Source of the DNA: JAIBJN01 sp963748205
GTDB taxonomy: Bacteria; Actinomycetota; Thermoleophilia; Gaiellales; Gaiellaceae
Direction: 5' to 3'
Assembly: GCA_963748205.1 (NCBI GenBank)
Contig: CAVVIB010000028.1
Span: 72,620-136,619, forward strand
DNA length: 64,000 nucleotides
In this document: piece after piece, positions 1-6,954 of the stretch
Position numbering within the stretch: position 1 is the stretch's first letter
How the letters are laid out: every line of letters starts with the position of its first letter
Program-made: the position numbers and the translations under genes
Notes under the pieces: model-generated
Databases searched by the model: none
What the model saw: only the letters and a program-made list of their open reading frames with translations
Told to the model about the DNA's origin: nothing

Positions 1-1
1 G

Positions 2-913
2 TCAGGCGAACATGTTGCGCTCGATGGAGAGAATCGTCCGCACGTACCAGCGCGACTCGCGGAAGAGCCCGTAGCGCCGCACGGCCAGCGGCCCCTGGTA
101 GTAGGCGGCAAGCGCAAGCCGCTTGTTCCAGCCGAAGATCCGCAGCATGTGGCGGAGGTAGAGCACGCCAACCTTGATGTTGCCCCCGGCGGAGTGCGGC
201 ACCCGGTTCCCGACGAGCACGCGCTCGACGAAGCGATGGGTGGCCGGCATGACCTGCATCACGCCCCTCGCCCCAGCCGAGGAGACGACGTTCGGCTGGT
301 TCCCGGACTCCATCCAGGCGAGCGCGCGCACGAGGCTCGTGCTCACGCCGTAGCGGCGTGACCAGTAGCCGAGCGCCCAGCGGATCGCCGCGGGGCTCGC
401 CGTGCTGCGGCCGTAGCCGCGGGCCCGGCGAACGACGTTGCGCACGAGCGACTTGCGGGTGACGGGCCCGGCGATTCCGTCCACGTGCAGACCCGCCCGC
501 GCCTGGAAGCGCTTCACCGCGCGCTGCGTCCCCCACCCGTAGATGCCGTCGATCCCTCCCGTCGCCACGCCTCGGCGCGCAAGGAGGAACTGGAGCACGG
601 AGACGTCCCAGCCGACCATCCCGCGCCGCATCGGCCGCTTGCCGAAGAGCGGCCGCCCGAGACGTCCGAGCTTTGCTCGCGTCCGCGGGCCGGGGATGCC
701 GTCCACGACGAGCCCGTTGCGCTTCTGGAAGACGCGGATTCCACGTCGCGTCATCGGCCCGGCGATGCCGTCAATCGGACCGGCGTAAAGGCCTCGCGCT
801 TTGAGCGCGACCTGGAGCCCTGGTGTCTGTCGGCCGGCGTCTGCGGGCATCGCCGCCGCCGCGCAGAGCGCAGCGAGGAGAGATGCGAACGCGACGCACC
901 TGGCGGTTCGCAT
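2..913 (-). CDS. Secreted lytic transglycosylase with two peptidoglycan-binding domains
   Basis: A 303-residue exported cell-wall enzyme predicted to cleave glycan strands of peptidoglycan. Residues 1-26 form a signal peptide (MRTARC, then an Ala/Leu-rich core ending ADA). Two PG_binding_1 repeats follow at about 32-83 and 100-157, each with the DGIAGP/DGIYG turn. An SLT-type catalytic domain runs from about 190 to 300, with Glu202 in the MESG motif and a GVMQVMPATH signature. The in-frame TTG at 1000 would add 29 residues ahead of the signal peptide, so I use ATG 913. The gene stands alone behind a long structured leader, as often seen for regulated wall hydrolases. The family call is firm; substrate details are not visible. 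Confidence 0.85.
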   Translation of the reverse strand: MRTARCVAFASLLAALCAAAAMPADAGRQTPGLQVALKARGLYAGPIDGIAGPMTRRGIRVFQKRNGLVVDGIPGPRTRAKLGRLGRPLFGKRPMRRGMVGWDVSVLQFLLARRGVATGGIDGIYGWGTQRAVKRFQARAGLHVDGIAGPVTRKSLVRNVVRRARGYGRSTASPAAIRWALGYWSRRYGVSTSLVRALAWMESGNQPNVVSSAGARGVMQVMPATHRFVERVLVGNRVPHSAGGNIKVGVLYLRHMLRIFGWNKRLALAAYYQGPLAVRRYGLFRESRWYVRTILSIERNMFA

Positions 914-960
914 GGCCAGGACCTTTGGCGGTCCTGCGGCGTTCTCCTCCCCCGATTTCA
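911..960 (-). promoter_or_regulatory. Distant Shine-Dalgarno bridged by a hairpin
   Basis: On the minus strand a GGGGGAGGAG run lies about 30 bases before ATG 913, too far for normal pairing. Between them AGGACC and GGTCCT (918-923 and 930-935 on the plus strand) form a 6-bp hairpin that would bring the ribosome site nearer the start codon. The base pairing is visible; its role is inferred. Confidence 0.4.
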
Positions 961-1075
961 GGACCGGCCAGTACAAAAGCCGCGGCCACCTCCCGGCCAA
1001 GCGAGAGGCAGCCGCATGGTCTCAGTGAGACCCGGCGACCGGCCTGGCTCTACGCCCTGAAGGGGGAATAGGAGG

Positions 1076-1119
1076 GGTAAGCGGGCCCTACCCCCTTGGC
1101 CTAGGGAGGCCCGCTCACC
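1076..1119 (-). promoter_or_regulatory. Structured 5' leader hairpin of the transglycosylase gene
   Basis: Arms at 1076-1087 and 1108-1119 pair over 12 bases. One position is a G-U wobble if transcribed from the minus strand but an A-C mismatch from the plus strand, so the structure favours a minus-strand RNA leading to the transglycosylase. A smaller hairpin (GTCTC/GAGAC) lies near 1020-1032. c-di-AMP (ydaO) riboswitches commonly precede such genes in actinobacteria, but I cannot align this region to that consensus. I see no gene between 914 and 1285. Confidence 0.4.
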
Positions 1120-1285
1120 CGGCTGGGGCGGTCGAAAAGTCTCACGCCCCGTGCGACACACGATCTGCGGCCGAATCGCGCGCCACGCCGAAGAGCATAG
1201 CCAGCATCCCCTGATCCGCAAGTGCGTGCGGGCGCGTTCCGGTCCCCGGGCTAGAGGCTCGGCGGTCTGGAGCCCCGACGCCCTC

Positions 1286-1465
1286 CTAGCGAGGCAGGCG
1301 GCCGGTCTCGAGCGCGTAGACGAGCCGCTCCTGAGCGAGGGCCGCGGTCCGGGAGACCTGCGCGTTCGCATGGAGCTCGGCCGCGGCGAAGCGCTTGGCC
1401 TCGCTTCGGTGATGAGCCGCGCGCCGGCGGTGGTGCATGGCCTGTTCCTCGGAGCGGTATCGCAT
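1286..1465 (-). CDS. Small basic protein of unknown function (59 aa)
   Basis: The frame begins MRYRSEEQAMHH and is rich in Arg, His, Ala and Glu, with a probable single amphipathic helix and no membrane segment. A purine-rich AGAGAAGG stretch sits directly upstream of ATG 1465, rather close for a Shine-Dalgarno. Longer starts are possible in the same frame but lack support. I do not recognise a family; reality of the gene is uncertain. Confidence 0.35.
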   Translation of the reverse strand: MRYRSEEQAMHHRRRAAHHRSEAKRFAAAELHANAQVSRTAALAQERLVYALETGRLPR

Positions 1466-1532
1466 GCCTTCTCTTTCGACTTCGGCGGCTCCGCCCTCGA
1501 TGAAGGTCGGGTTAAGCCCTCCTAAGAGACGA

Positions 1533-1554
1533 AAGCCCCGTGCGAGCGGGGCTT
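1533..1554 (-). terminator. Hairpin terminator after the 30-residue gene
   Basis: Perfect 8-bp arms (AAGCCCCG and CGGGGCTT) with a 6-base loop. Read on the minus strand the stem is followed by a T-rich tail (TTTCGTCTCTT), as expected for an intrinsic terminator of the small gene ending at 1584. A second short hairpin (GGAGGC/GCCTCC) lies at 1560-1574. Confidence 0.6.
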
Positions 1555-1583
1555 GACACTGGAGGCTTCGCCTCCGTAGCTCC

Positions 1584-1676
1584 TCAGCGACCCGCAAGAG
1601 GCAGCTTGCGCCGAACGACACGCTTGGTGACCTTCCAGGCCACCCAGCCGAAGAGCGCATACCGCCACTTGTTCAT
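1584..1676 (-). CDS. Very small basic membrane-associated protein (30 aa)
   Basis: ATG 1676 opens a 30-codon frame starting MNKWRYALFGWVAWKV and ending with a Lys/Arg-rich tail. It has one short aromatic hydrophobic stretch flanked by positive charges, as in small single-pass or peripheral membrane peptides. The terminator-like hairpin about 30 bases after its stop supports an independent transcript. Function unknown; upstream in-frame starts exist but add no recognisable sequence. Confidence 0.4.
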   Translation of the reverse strand: MNKWRYALFGWVAWKVTKRVVRRKLPLAGR

Positions 1677-1886
1677 GCGCCACAAGGTTCCCCAATCGCC
1701 CTGACAGAAAACGTCACCGGCGGGCGCGCTGCGCAGAGACCCTTGGCCCCGGCTCTTCCCTCTGCCCCTCGGCACGCGATGCCGAGCTCAATGCAAGACG
1801 ACCACGATGGCGACCCGCCAGCCGCCACATCGCTGGCAGGTCGTCATCGTCGGGCTGCGGTGCTGGACGCCCGGCGGTCCTACCTA

Positions 1887-2153
1887 CTACTTGGCGAGAC
1901 GACCCAGGCCGTCAAGCACGAGGACGCTCTGGACGACCGCGCTGCGGCCACCCTTGTCAGCGATCTGGTCCTGCACCCAGCGACCGTTGTGCGTGATCTG
2001 CGAGGTGTATTCGCCGACGAGGTTGCCCTGCTCCTGCGATAGGGCCGACTCGTTCCAGATGTAGCCGTCGGCCGGATCGACCGGGGCCGCCATCGCGGCG
2101 GACGGAACGACCAGCGCGGCGAGCGCTCCAGTGACGATGAAGTACTTCTTCAT
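1887..2153 (-). CDS. Small secreted protein (88 aa)
   Basis: ATG 2153 follows an AAAGGGAG ribosome site and starts a clear signal peptide (MKKYFIVTGALAAL..., cleavage likely after AMA near residue 22). The mature part is about 66 residues, acidic to neutral, without cysteines, and contains WNESALSQEQGN and a GRSAVVQSVLVLDGLGR stretch. I do not recognise a domain. The longer frame upstream to 2270 lacks a signal peptide at its start, so it was not used. Confidence 0.65.
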   Translation of the reverse strand: MKKYFIVTGALAALVVPSAAMAAPVDPADGYIWNESALSQEQGNLVGEYTSQITHNGRWVQDQIADKGGRSAVVQSVLVLDGLGRLAK

Positions 2154-2349
2154 TTCTACTCCCTTTTTGCGGCAATCCCGTGATCGCCGTATCCCTAATA
2201 GCGTCGGTCTCCCCTCACCCCGCCCAATAGGACACGAATGGGTCAGTTCCGCGCGGTCGCCTGCCTTCAAGCCGACGGTGACAACCGGCCCGCCGGTTCT
2301 TGACGGGCTCCGAGCCGGACAGCCGAACCCCTGCCTAGATGGCTATGGG

Positions 2350-2373
2350 GAACGTGGCCCGTGGGGCCCGTTC
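2350..2373. terminator. Candidate hairpin between the small secreted protein gene and tRNA-Pro
   Basis: GAACG-T-GGCCC and GGGCCCGTTC pair around a 3-base loop with one bulged T. The plus-strand reading is followed by TTT. It lies downstream of the minus-strand tRNA gene, so it could end that transcript, but the orientation of the T tract is ambiguous. Confidence 0.35.
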
Positions 2374-2414
2374 TTTGTGGGCACCGGCGCCTCGGACGAG
2401 CGCCGTTCTTTCAG

Positions 2415-2489
2415 TCGGGGCGCCGAGATTTGAACTCGGGACCTCTAGTCCCCCAGACTAGCGCGCTAACCAGGCTGCGCCACGCCCCG
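2415..2489 (-). tRNA. tRNA-Pro(GGG)
   Basis: The 75-base minus-strand sequence folds into a full cloverleaf: acceptor CGGGGCG/CGCCCCG, D-arm GCGC/GCGC, anticodon stem CTAGT/ACTAG with loop CTGGGGG (anticodon GGG), and T-arm CCGAG/CTCGG with a TTCAAAT loop. C1 and discriminator A fit bacterial tRNA-Pro. The 3' CCA is not encoded, so it must be added after transcription; a nucleotidyltransferase-type protein is encoded at 20012-22570. The gene for prolyl-tRNA synthetase lies 1.6 kb away on the same strand. Confidence 0.95.
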
Positions 2490-2732
2490 CGACTGGCCCC
2501 ATCCTAGCGTCGCTCGGCGCCGCCCGGGGCTCTGTTAGCCCAGGAATCCCCTTCGGGGACGAAATCGTCCGATTCGGGGCCGTGCCCCGCTGCGGGGTAC
2601 CCGGATCGCCCCCGTCTGCCCCGCCCTGAGACCCCTTTGTGGCACCCCCGGGGCACGTCCTCCTTGCCGCCCCCGGGTGCGGTCCGGCAGAATCCTGGGC
2701 CGGGAACGGGGAAGCGCGACTCCAGGGACATC

Positions 2733-3581
2733 TTGCGGACGTACACCATCACCGAAGCGGCCGATCTGACTGGGCTCAGCCGGAAGGCGATCGCCCGCCG
2801 GGTCGAGCGTGGCTCGCTGCGTTCGGTCGTCCGCAACGGGCGCCGGCGCATCCCCCGCTCCGAGCTCGTCCGCAACGGGCTGCTCGAGGACACCGAAAGG
2901 CGACCCCCTGCCGGCGGCCCCTCCGCCCCGCTCCTGCCCCGCCCCGGGGCCGGCACCGACCTGGAGGCCGCAGGGACGAACGAGGACATGCTGGCGGCGC
3001 TCTTCCGCGAGGTGCTCGACCGCTTCGAGCGCCAGTCGCAGGAGATCGCCCAGTTCCGGGCGCTGACGGTGCAGGCCGAGAGCCTCCGGCTGACCAACGA
3101 GCTCGCCGATCTGCGCATGCGCCTGGCCGAGCTCGAGCGCCAGCCCCAGGAGCAGCCGCAGCAACAGCCTCAGACGCCGCCCCAGAGGCCCCAGCCCCCC
3201 TCCGTGACCACGGAGCTGGGCCGGCGCGTCCACGAGCTCTCCAAGCAGGTGGAGGAGCTCTCGCAGCGCGAGATCTGGCTCCCGCCGCATGCCTCCTCGC
3301 CTCAGCAGGCGCAGGCACAGGCGCCGGCAGCGCAGCCGCGTCCCGCCGGGCCGGCACGGACAGCACCGCCCCAGGCGGCTCCGCGCCCCGTTGCACGCCG
3401 CCCGCGGCGCTTCGTGCGCACGATCCGCTTCGTCGTCGAGGCGCTCTTCATCGTGGCCGTCGCCGTGATCGCCTGGCAGGCGGATCTGCCCACGCCGGCG
3501 ATCTTCGTCGCCATGGCGGTCGCCTGGACGCTCGTGGCCGTGATCGAGTGGTTCTCGTCCGAGCGCCCCGCGCGGCGCTAG
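2733..3581 (+). CDS. Helix-turn-helix protein with coiled coil and two C-terminal membrane segments
   Basis: About 282 residues. The N-terminus (RTYTITEAADLTGLSRKAIA) is a MerR/excisionase-like winged helix of the HTH_17 type. A Leu/Glu/Arg-rich coiled coil follows at about 75-135, then a Pro/Gln-rich linker, and near the C-terminus two hydrophobic segments (FVVEALFIVAVAVIAW and AIFVAMAVAWTLVAVIEW). TTG 2733 is chosen because the domain begins there and CAGGGAC precedes it; the frame is open upstream to 2637 but reads as low complexity. A DNA-binding domain tethered to the membrane is the likely arrangement. No target is visible. Confidence 0.65.
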   Translation: MRTYTITEAADLTGLSRKAIARRVERGSLRSVVRNGRRRIPRSELVRNGLLEDTERRPPAGGPSAPLLPRPGAGTDLEAAGTNEDMLAALFREVLDRFERQSQEIAQFRALTVQAESLRLTNELADLRMRLAELERQPQEQPQQQPQTPPQRPQPPSVTTELGRRVHELSKQVEELSQREIWLPPHASSPQQAQAQAPAAQPRPAGPARTAPPQAAPRPVARRPRRFVRTIRFVVEALFIVAVAVIAWQADLPTPAIFVAMAVAWTLVAVIEWFSSERPARR

Positions 3582-3637
3582 GCGCCCCTTCCGGCCCGTT
3601 CAAGGGGCCTGCCGGCTCCGCCGATACCAGGAAGGCC

Positions 3638-3763
3638 ATGGCGGCGGGCGAACGACGACGCATGCGACCGGGACGATCCGTCCTGCAGCCGCTCGCAAGC
3701 ATGGCTGCCCTCACGCTCGTCGCGATCGGGCTCGTGGCGCTCCTCCTGCGGCTCGGCGCCTAG
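3638..3763 (+). CDS. Small single-pass membrane protein (41 aa)
   Basis: ATG 3638 follows AGGAAGG. The product has a basic N-terminus (MAAGERRRMRPGR) and one hydrophobic helix (MAALTLVAIGLVALLLRL), giving an N-in topology. It lies 56 bases after the membrane-tethered HTH gene on the same strand and may be cotranscribed. No family recognised. Confidence 0.4.
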   Translation: MAAGERRRMRPGRSVLQPLASMAALTLVAIGLVALLLRLGA

Positions 3764-3812
3764 GCTCGAGCCCGAAATCGAACCCTCGACCTGAGCCTTA
3801 GGCTTCGAGCCT
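3762..3812. terminator. Inverted repeat between convergent genes
   Basis: AGGCTCGA (3762-3769) and TCGAGCCT (3805-3812) can pair across the 34-base gap between the small membrane protein gene and the convergent XRE gene. Both arms overlap the gene ends. A bidirectional terminator is likely; no T run is present. Confidence 0.35.
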
Positions 3813-4097
3813 GCGGTAGAGCCGGTCGACGAGCTCGGGCATCCGCTCGAGCCGCTCGGTGATCGTGCGGATCCTGTACTCGCGGAAGTGCGCCGGCTCG
3901 ACCTTCAAGGCCTTCGCGAGGGCCTCGATGACCTCGTTCGAGGGCACCGGGCGGTTCCCGTGCACGAGATGGTTGAGATAGCCGGCCGAGAGGCCCGTCT
4001 TCGCCGCGAGGCCGCGGTAGGTCACGCCCCGTTCGGCCATGAGGGACTGGATCGTCTCGCCGAACGGCTCGGTCGAGAAGCGGCGCTTCCTCGCCAT
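3798..4097 (-). CDS. XRE-family helix-turn-helix regulator
   Basis: 99 residues with a Cro/C1-type HTH at about 12-68 (FGETIQSLMAERGVTYRGLA, then GLSAGYLNHLVHGNRPVPS) and a basic, Leu-rich C-terminal helix. An AGGAGG site 9 bases before ATG 4097 decides the start; GTG 4100 is an alternative. The start overlaps the proS stop (TGATG), so translation is coupled to proS and the regulator is the last gene of the long rpsB-proS operon. It may bind DNA or regulate the operon itself; no ligand domain is visible. Confidence 0.8.
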   Translation of the reverse strand: MARKRRFSTEPFGETIQSLMAERGVTYRGLAAKTGLSAGYLNHLVHGNRPVPSNEVIEALAKALKVEPAHFREYRIRTITERLERMPELVDRLYRRLEA

Positions 4098-5779
4098 CAC
4101 AGAACCTCCTTCACGCGCGTGACGAGCTCGTCGACCGCCACTCTCTCATCTGCCCGGCCCTCGCGCACGAGCAGATCGACCTTCCCGTCCTCGAGCGTCT
4201 TCTTCCCCACCGTGATCCGCACCGGGCAGCCGAGCAGGTCGGCGTCGGCGAACTTCTCGCCGGGACGCATGTCGCGGTCGTCGAGGAGGACCTCGAGGCC
4301 CGCCGCGTCCAGGTCGCTCCCGGCGCGCTCGGCGATCTCCACGACCTCGGGCCCCGCGGCGCCGATGGCCACGACCTCGACCTCGTAGGGCGCGAGCGAG
4401 CGCGGCCAGACGATCCCCTGCTCGTCGTGGCGCTGCTCGACCGCGGCGGCCATGATCCGGCCCGGGCCGATGCCGTAGCTGCCCATGACGATCGCCCGCT
4501 CGGTGCCGTCCTCGTCGAGGAACTTCGCGTTCAGGGGCTCCGAGTAGCGCGTACCGAGCTTGAAGATGTGACCGACTTCGACCGCCGTCTGAAAGGAGAG
4601 GCCGCCGCCGCACTTCGGGCACGTGTCGCCCTCCCGCGGCTCGCGGATGTCGGCGAAACGAGCCTCGAAGTCGCGCCCGTGCTCGACGCCGCGCAGGTGC
4701 CAGCCGGTGCGGTTGGCACCGGTGACGAACTGACCCTCGCGGAGCGCCTCGTCGGCGAGGATCTCGCCGTCGAAGCCGAGCGGCCCGATCGAGCCGGGAT
4801 CGGCGCCGAAGGCCTCGCGGATCTCCTCCGAGGTGGCGGGCCGGAAGCCGGCGCCCATGGCGGCAGCGGTCTTTGCCTCCTCGAGGCGGTCGTCACCGCG
4901 GACGAGCGCGAGCACGACCGTCCCGTCGTCCTTCACGATCGGCATGGCCTTCGAGGTCGCCGCCGAGTCGACCCCGAGGAAGTCGGCGAGCGCTTCGATG
5001 GTCGTGGCGCCGGGCGTCTCCACCTCGGCCGGCGCGTCCAGCCGCTCAGGGAACTCCGGCGCCCGCGGGATCCCGCGCGCGACCTCGAGGTCGGCCGCGA
5101 AGTCGCCGTTCTCGCAAGTGACGAGCGTGTTCTCGCCGGAGCCGGACGGGGCGAGGAAGTCGATCGACTCGCTCCCACCCATCATCCCCGACTCCGCCTG
5201 GACGGCGTAGTACTCCAGCCCGCAGCGCTCGAAGATGCGGTGGTAGGCGCCTTCGTGGAGCCGGAAGCTGCGCTCCAGGCCCTCCTCGTCCCGGTCGAAC
5301 GAGTACGAGTCCTTCATGATGAACTCGCGCACGCGGATCAGGCCTGCGCGCGGCCGAGGCTCATCGCGCACCTTCGTCTGGAAGTGATAGAGGATCTGCG
5401 GCAGCTGCCGGTAGGACGAAATCTCGCGCGCGTGGAAGGTGATCGTCTCCTCGTGCGTCATCGCCAGGACGAAGGGGCGCCCCATCCGGTCGTCGGTCTT
5501 CCAAAGCTCGGGGATCGGATAGCGGCCGCTCGCCTGCCAGAGTTCGGCGGGCGTCACGACCGGCATGAACATCTCCTGGCCGCCGATCGCGTCGATCTCC
5601 TCGCGGACGATCTGCACGGCCTTCTCGTGGACGCGCCAGCCGAGCGGCAGGTACGACCACAGGCCGGCGCTCACCTGGCGGATGAAGCCGCCGCGCACGA
5701 GCAGCCGATGGCTCGCGGCGTCGGCATCGACCGGATCCTCCCGCAGCGTCGGGATGAAGAGCTCGGAGGCCCGCTTCAT
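4097..5779 (-). CDS. proS: Prolyl-tRNA synthetase (bacterial type)
   Basis: A 560-residue class II aminoacyl-tRNA synthetase that charges tRNA-Pro. Motif 1 lies near the N-terminus (GLWSYLPLGWRVHEKAVQIV). Motif 2 is MTHEETITFHAREISSYRQL with the FQTKVRDEPRPRAGLIR loop. An INS editing domain occupies roughly residues 225-400, motif 3 is GSYGIGPGRIMAA, and an anticodon-binding domain ends the protein. Length and order are those of the long bacterial form with cis editing of misacylated Ala-tRNA-Pro. ATG 5779 overlaps the ispG stop (TGATG); the open frame upstream is antisense-like noise inside ispG. Confidence 0.97.
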   Translation of the reverse strand: MKRASELFIPTLREDPVDADAASHRLLVRGGFIRQVSAGLWSYLPLGWRVHEKAVQIVREEIDAIGGQEMFMPVVTPAELWQASGRYPIPELWKTDDRMGRPFVLAMTHEETITFHAREISSYRQLPQILYHFQTKVRDEPRPRAGLIRVREFIMKDSYSFDRDEEGLERSFRLHEGAYHRIFERCGLEYYAVQAESGMMGGSESIDFLAPSGSGENTLVTCENGDFAADLEVARGIPRAPEFPERLDAPAEVETPGATTIEALADFLGVDSAATSKAMPIVKDDGTVVLALVRGDDRLEEAKTAAAMGAGFRPATSEEIREAFGADPGSIGPLGFDGEILADEALREGQFVTGANRTGWHLRGVEHGRDFEARFADIREPREGDTCPKCGGGLSFQTAVEVGHIFKLGTRYSEPLNAKFLDEDGTERAIVMGSYGIGPGRIMAAAVEQRHDEQGIVWPRSLAPYEVEVVAIGAAGPEVVEIAERAGSDLDAAGLEVLLDDRDMRPGEKFADADLLGCPVRITVGKKTLEDGKVDLLVREGRADERVAVDELVTRVKEVL

Positions 5780-6909
5780 CAGGCCGGCCGCTGGGCCGCT
5801 TCGGCCATCATGAGGGCCGCCGGCTTCGCCAGCTTGAGGCGCTTCGGCCTGACCATGCCGCCCTCGATCCAGCGGTCGATCTCCGAGAAGAGCTCGGTGA
5901 CGAGCACATCGGACTCGACCTTCTTGAGCACGCGCCCGTGCGCGTAGATGAAGCCGGTCTCGCGGCCGCCGGCGACCCCGAAGTCCGCGTCGCCCGCCTC
6001 GCCCGGGCCGTTGACCGCGCAGCCCATGACCGCGACCTCGAAGGCCTGCGGGTAGGTGCGCAGGCGCTCCTCGACGGCCTCTGCGAGGTGCCAGACGCCG
6101 ACGTTGTCGCGCCCGCACGAGGGGCAGGCGATCATGATCGGCCCGCGCTCGCGCAGGCCGAGCGCCTTGAGGATCTCCCAGGCGACCTTGACCTCCTCGA
6201 CCGGGTCGGCCGTCAGCGAGATCCGGATCGTGTCGCCGATGCCGTCCATGAGGAGGCTTCCGACGCCGATCGCGCTCTTGATCGACCCGCTCGCGGGCGT
6301 GCCGGCCTCGGTGACGCCCAGGTGGAGCGGGTACGGCACCTTCTCGGAGAGCATCCGGTAGGCGCGAATCATGGTCGGGACGGAGCTCGACTTCACGGAG
6401 ATCTTGAAGTCGTAGTAATCCATGCTCTCGAGCAGGCGCACCTGCTCCAGCGCCTCCTCGACGAGCGCCGCGGCCGTGTCTTCCTGGGCCAGCTCGACGA
6501 GATGCTTGGGAAGCGAGCCCGAGTTGGCGCCGATGCGCATCGGGATCCCGCGCGCCTTGGCTGCCCTCACGACCTCGGCGACCTTGTCGAAGCCGCCGAT
6601 GTTGCCGGGGTTGATGCGGACCGCAGCCACACCCGCGTCGACCGCCTTCAGGGCGAGCGAGGCGTTGAAGTGGATGTCTGCGATCACCGGGATCGGCGAG
6701 AGGTAGACGAGCTTGGCGAGCGCCTCGGCGTCCTCGTTCTTCGGGACGGCAACGCGCACGAGCTCGCAGCCTGCCGAGGCGAGCTCGCCGATCTGGGCCA
6801 TCGTCGCGTCGACGTCGTGCGTCTTCGTGAGCGTCATCGACTGCACGACGACCGGCGCGCCGCCGCCGATCGGGACGTTTCCGACCTTGATCTGACGCTC
6901 GCTGGCCAT
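5779..6909 (-). CDS. ispG: 4-hydroxy-3-methylbut-2-en-1-yl diphosphate synthase
   Basis: 376 residues, normal for the short bacterial IspG/GcpE. It reduces methylerythritol cyclodiphosphate to HMBPP in the MEP isoprenoid pathway. The N-terminal TIM barrel carries GNVPIGGGAPVVVQSM and RINPGNIG. The C-terminal [4Fe-4S] domain has Cys262, Cys265 and Cys297 plus Glu304 in GCAVNGPGEA. A TAGACT hexamer ends 7 bases before ATG 6909 and there is no Shine-Dalgarno, so the gene probably has its own leaderless promoter inside the operon. dxr, another enzyme of the pathway, lies two genes upstream. Confidence 0.97.
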   Translation of the reverse strand: MASERQIKVGNVPIGGGAPVVVQSMTLTKTHDVDATMAQIGELASAGCELVRVAVPKNEDAEALAKLVYLSPIPVIADIHFNASLALKAVDAGVAAVRINPGNIGGFDKVAEVVRAAKARGIPMRIGANSGSLPKHLVELAQEDTAAALVEEALEQVRLLESMDYYDFKISVKSSSVPTMIRAYRMLSEKVPYPLHLGVTEAGTPASGSIKSAIGVGSLLMDGIGDTIRISLTADPVEEVKVAWEILKALGLRERGPIMIACPSCGRDNVGVWHLAEAVEERLRTYPQAFEVAVMGCAVNGPGEAGDADFGVAGGRETGFIYAHGRVLKKVESDVLVTELFSEIDRWIEGGMVRPKRLKLAKPAALMMAEAAQRPA

Positions 6910-6916
6910 CGCCGAA

Positions 6917-6922
6917 AGTCTA
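6917..6922 (-). promoter_or_regulatory. Leaderless -10 element of ispG
   Basis: TAGACT on the minus strand, 7 bases before the ATG. No recognisable -35 hexamer at 16-19 bases. Confidence 0.5.
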
Positions 6923-6954
6923 ACGGCGAGGGGTATGCCCTCCCCGGTCGACCG

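Noticed and set aside
1151..1525. Plus-strand 124-codon frame
   Set aside because: No ribosome site or -10, composition like an antisense shadow, and it overlaps the better minus-strand small frame and terminator.
3764..3797. tRNA-like T-arm (GGTTCGATTTC) between convergent genes
   Set aside because: The T-stem does not pair properly and no acceptor or anticodon arm is present; it is part of an inverted repeat.
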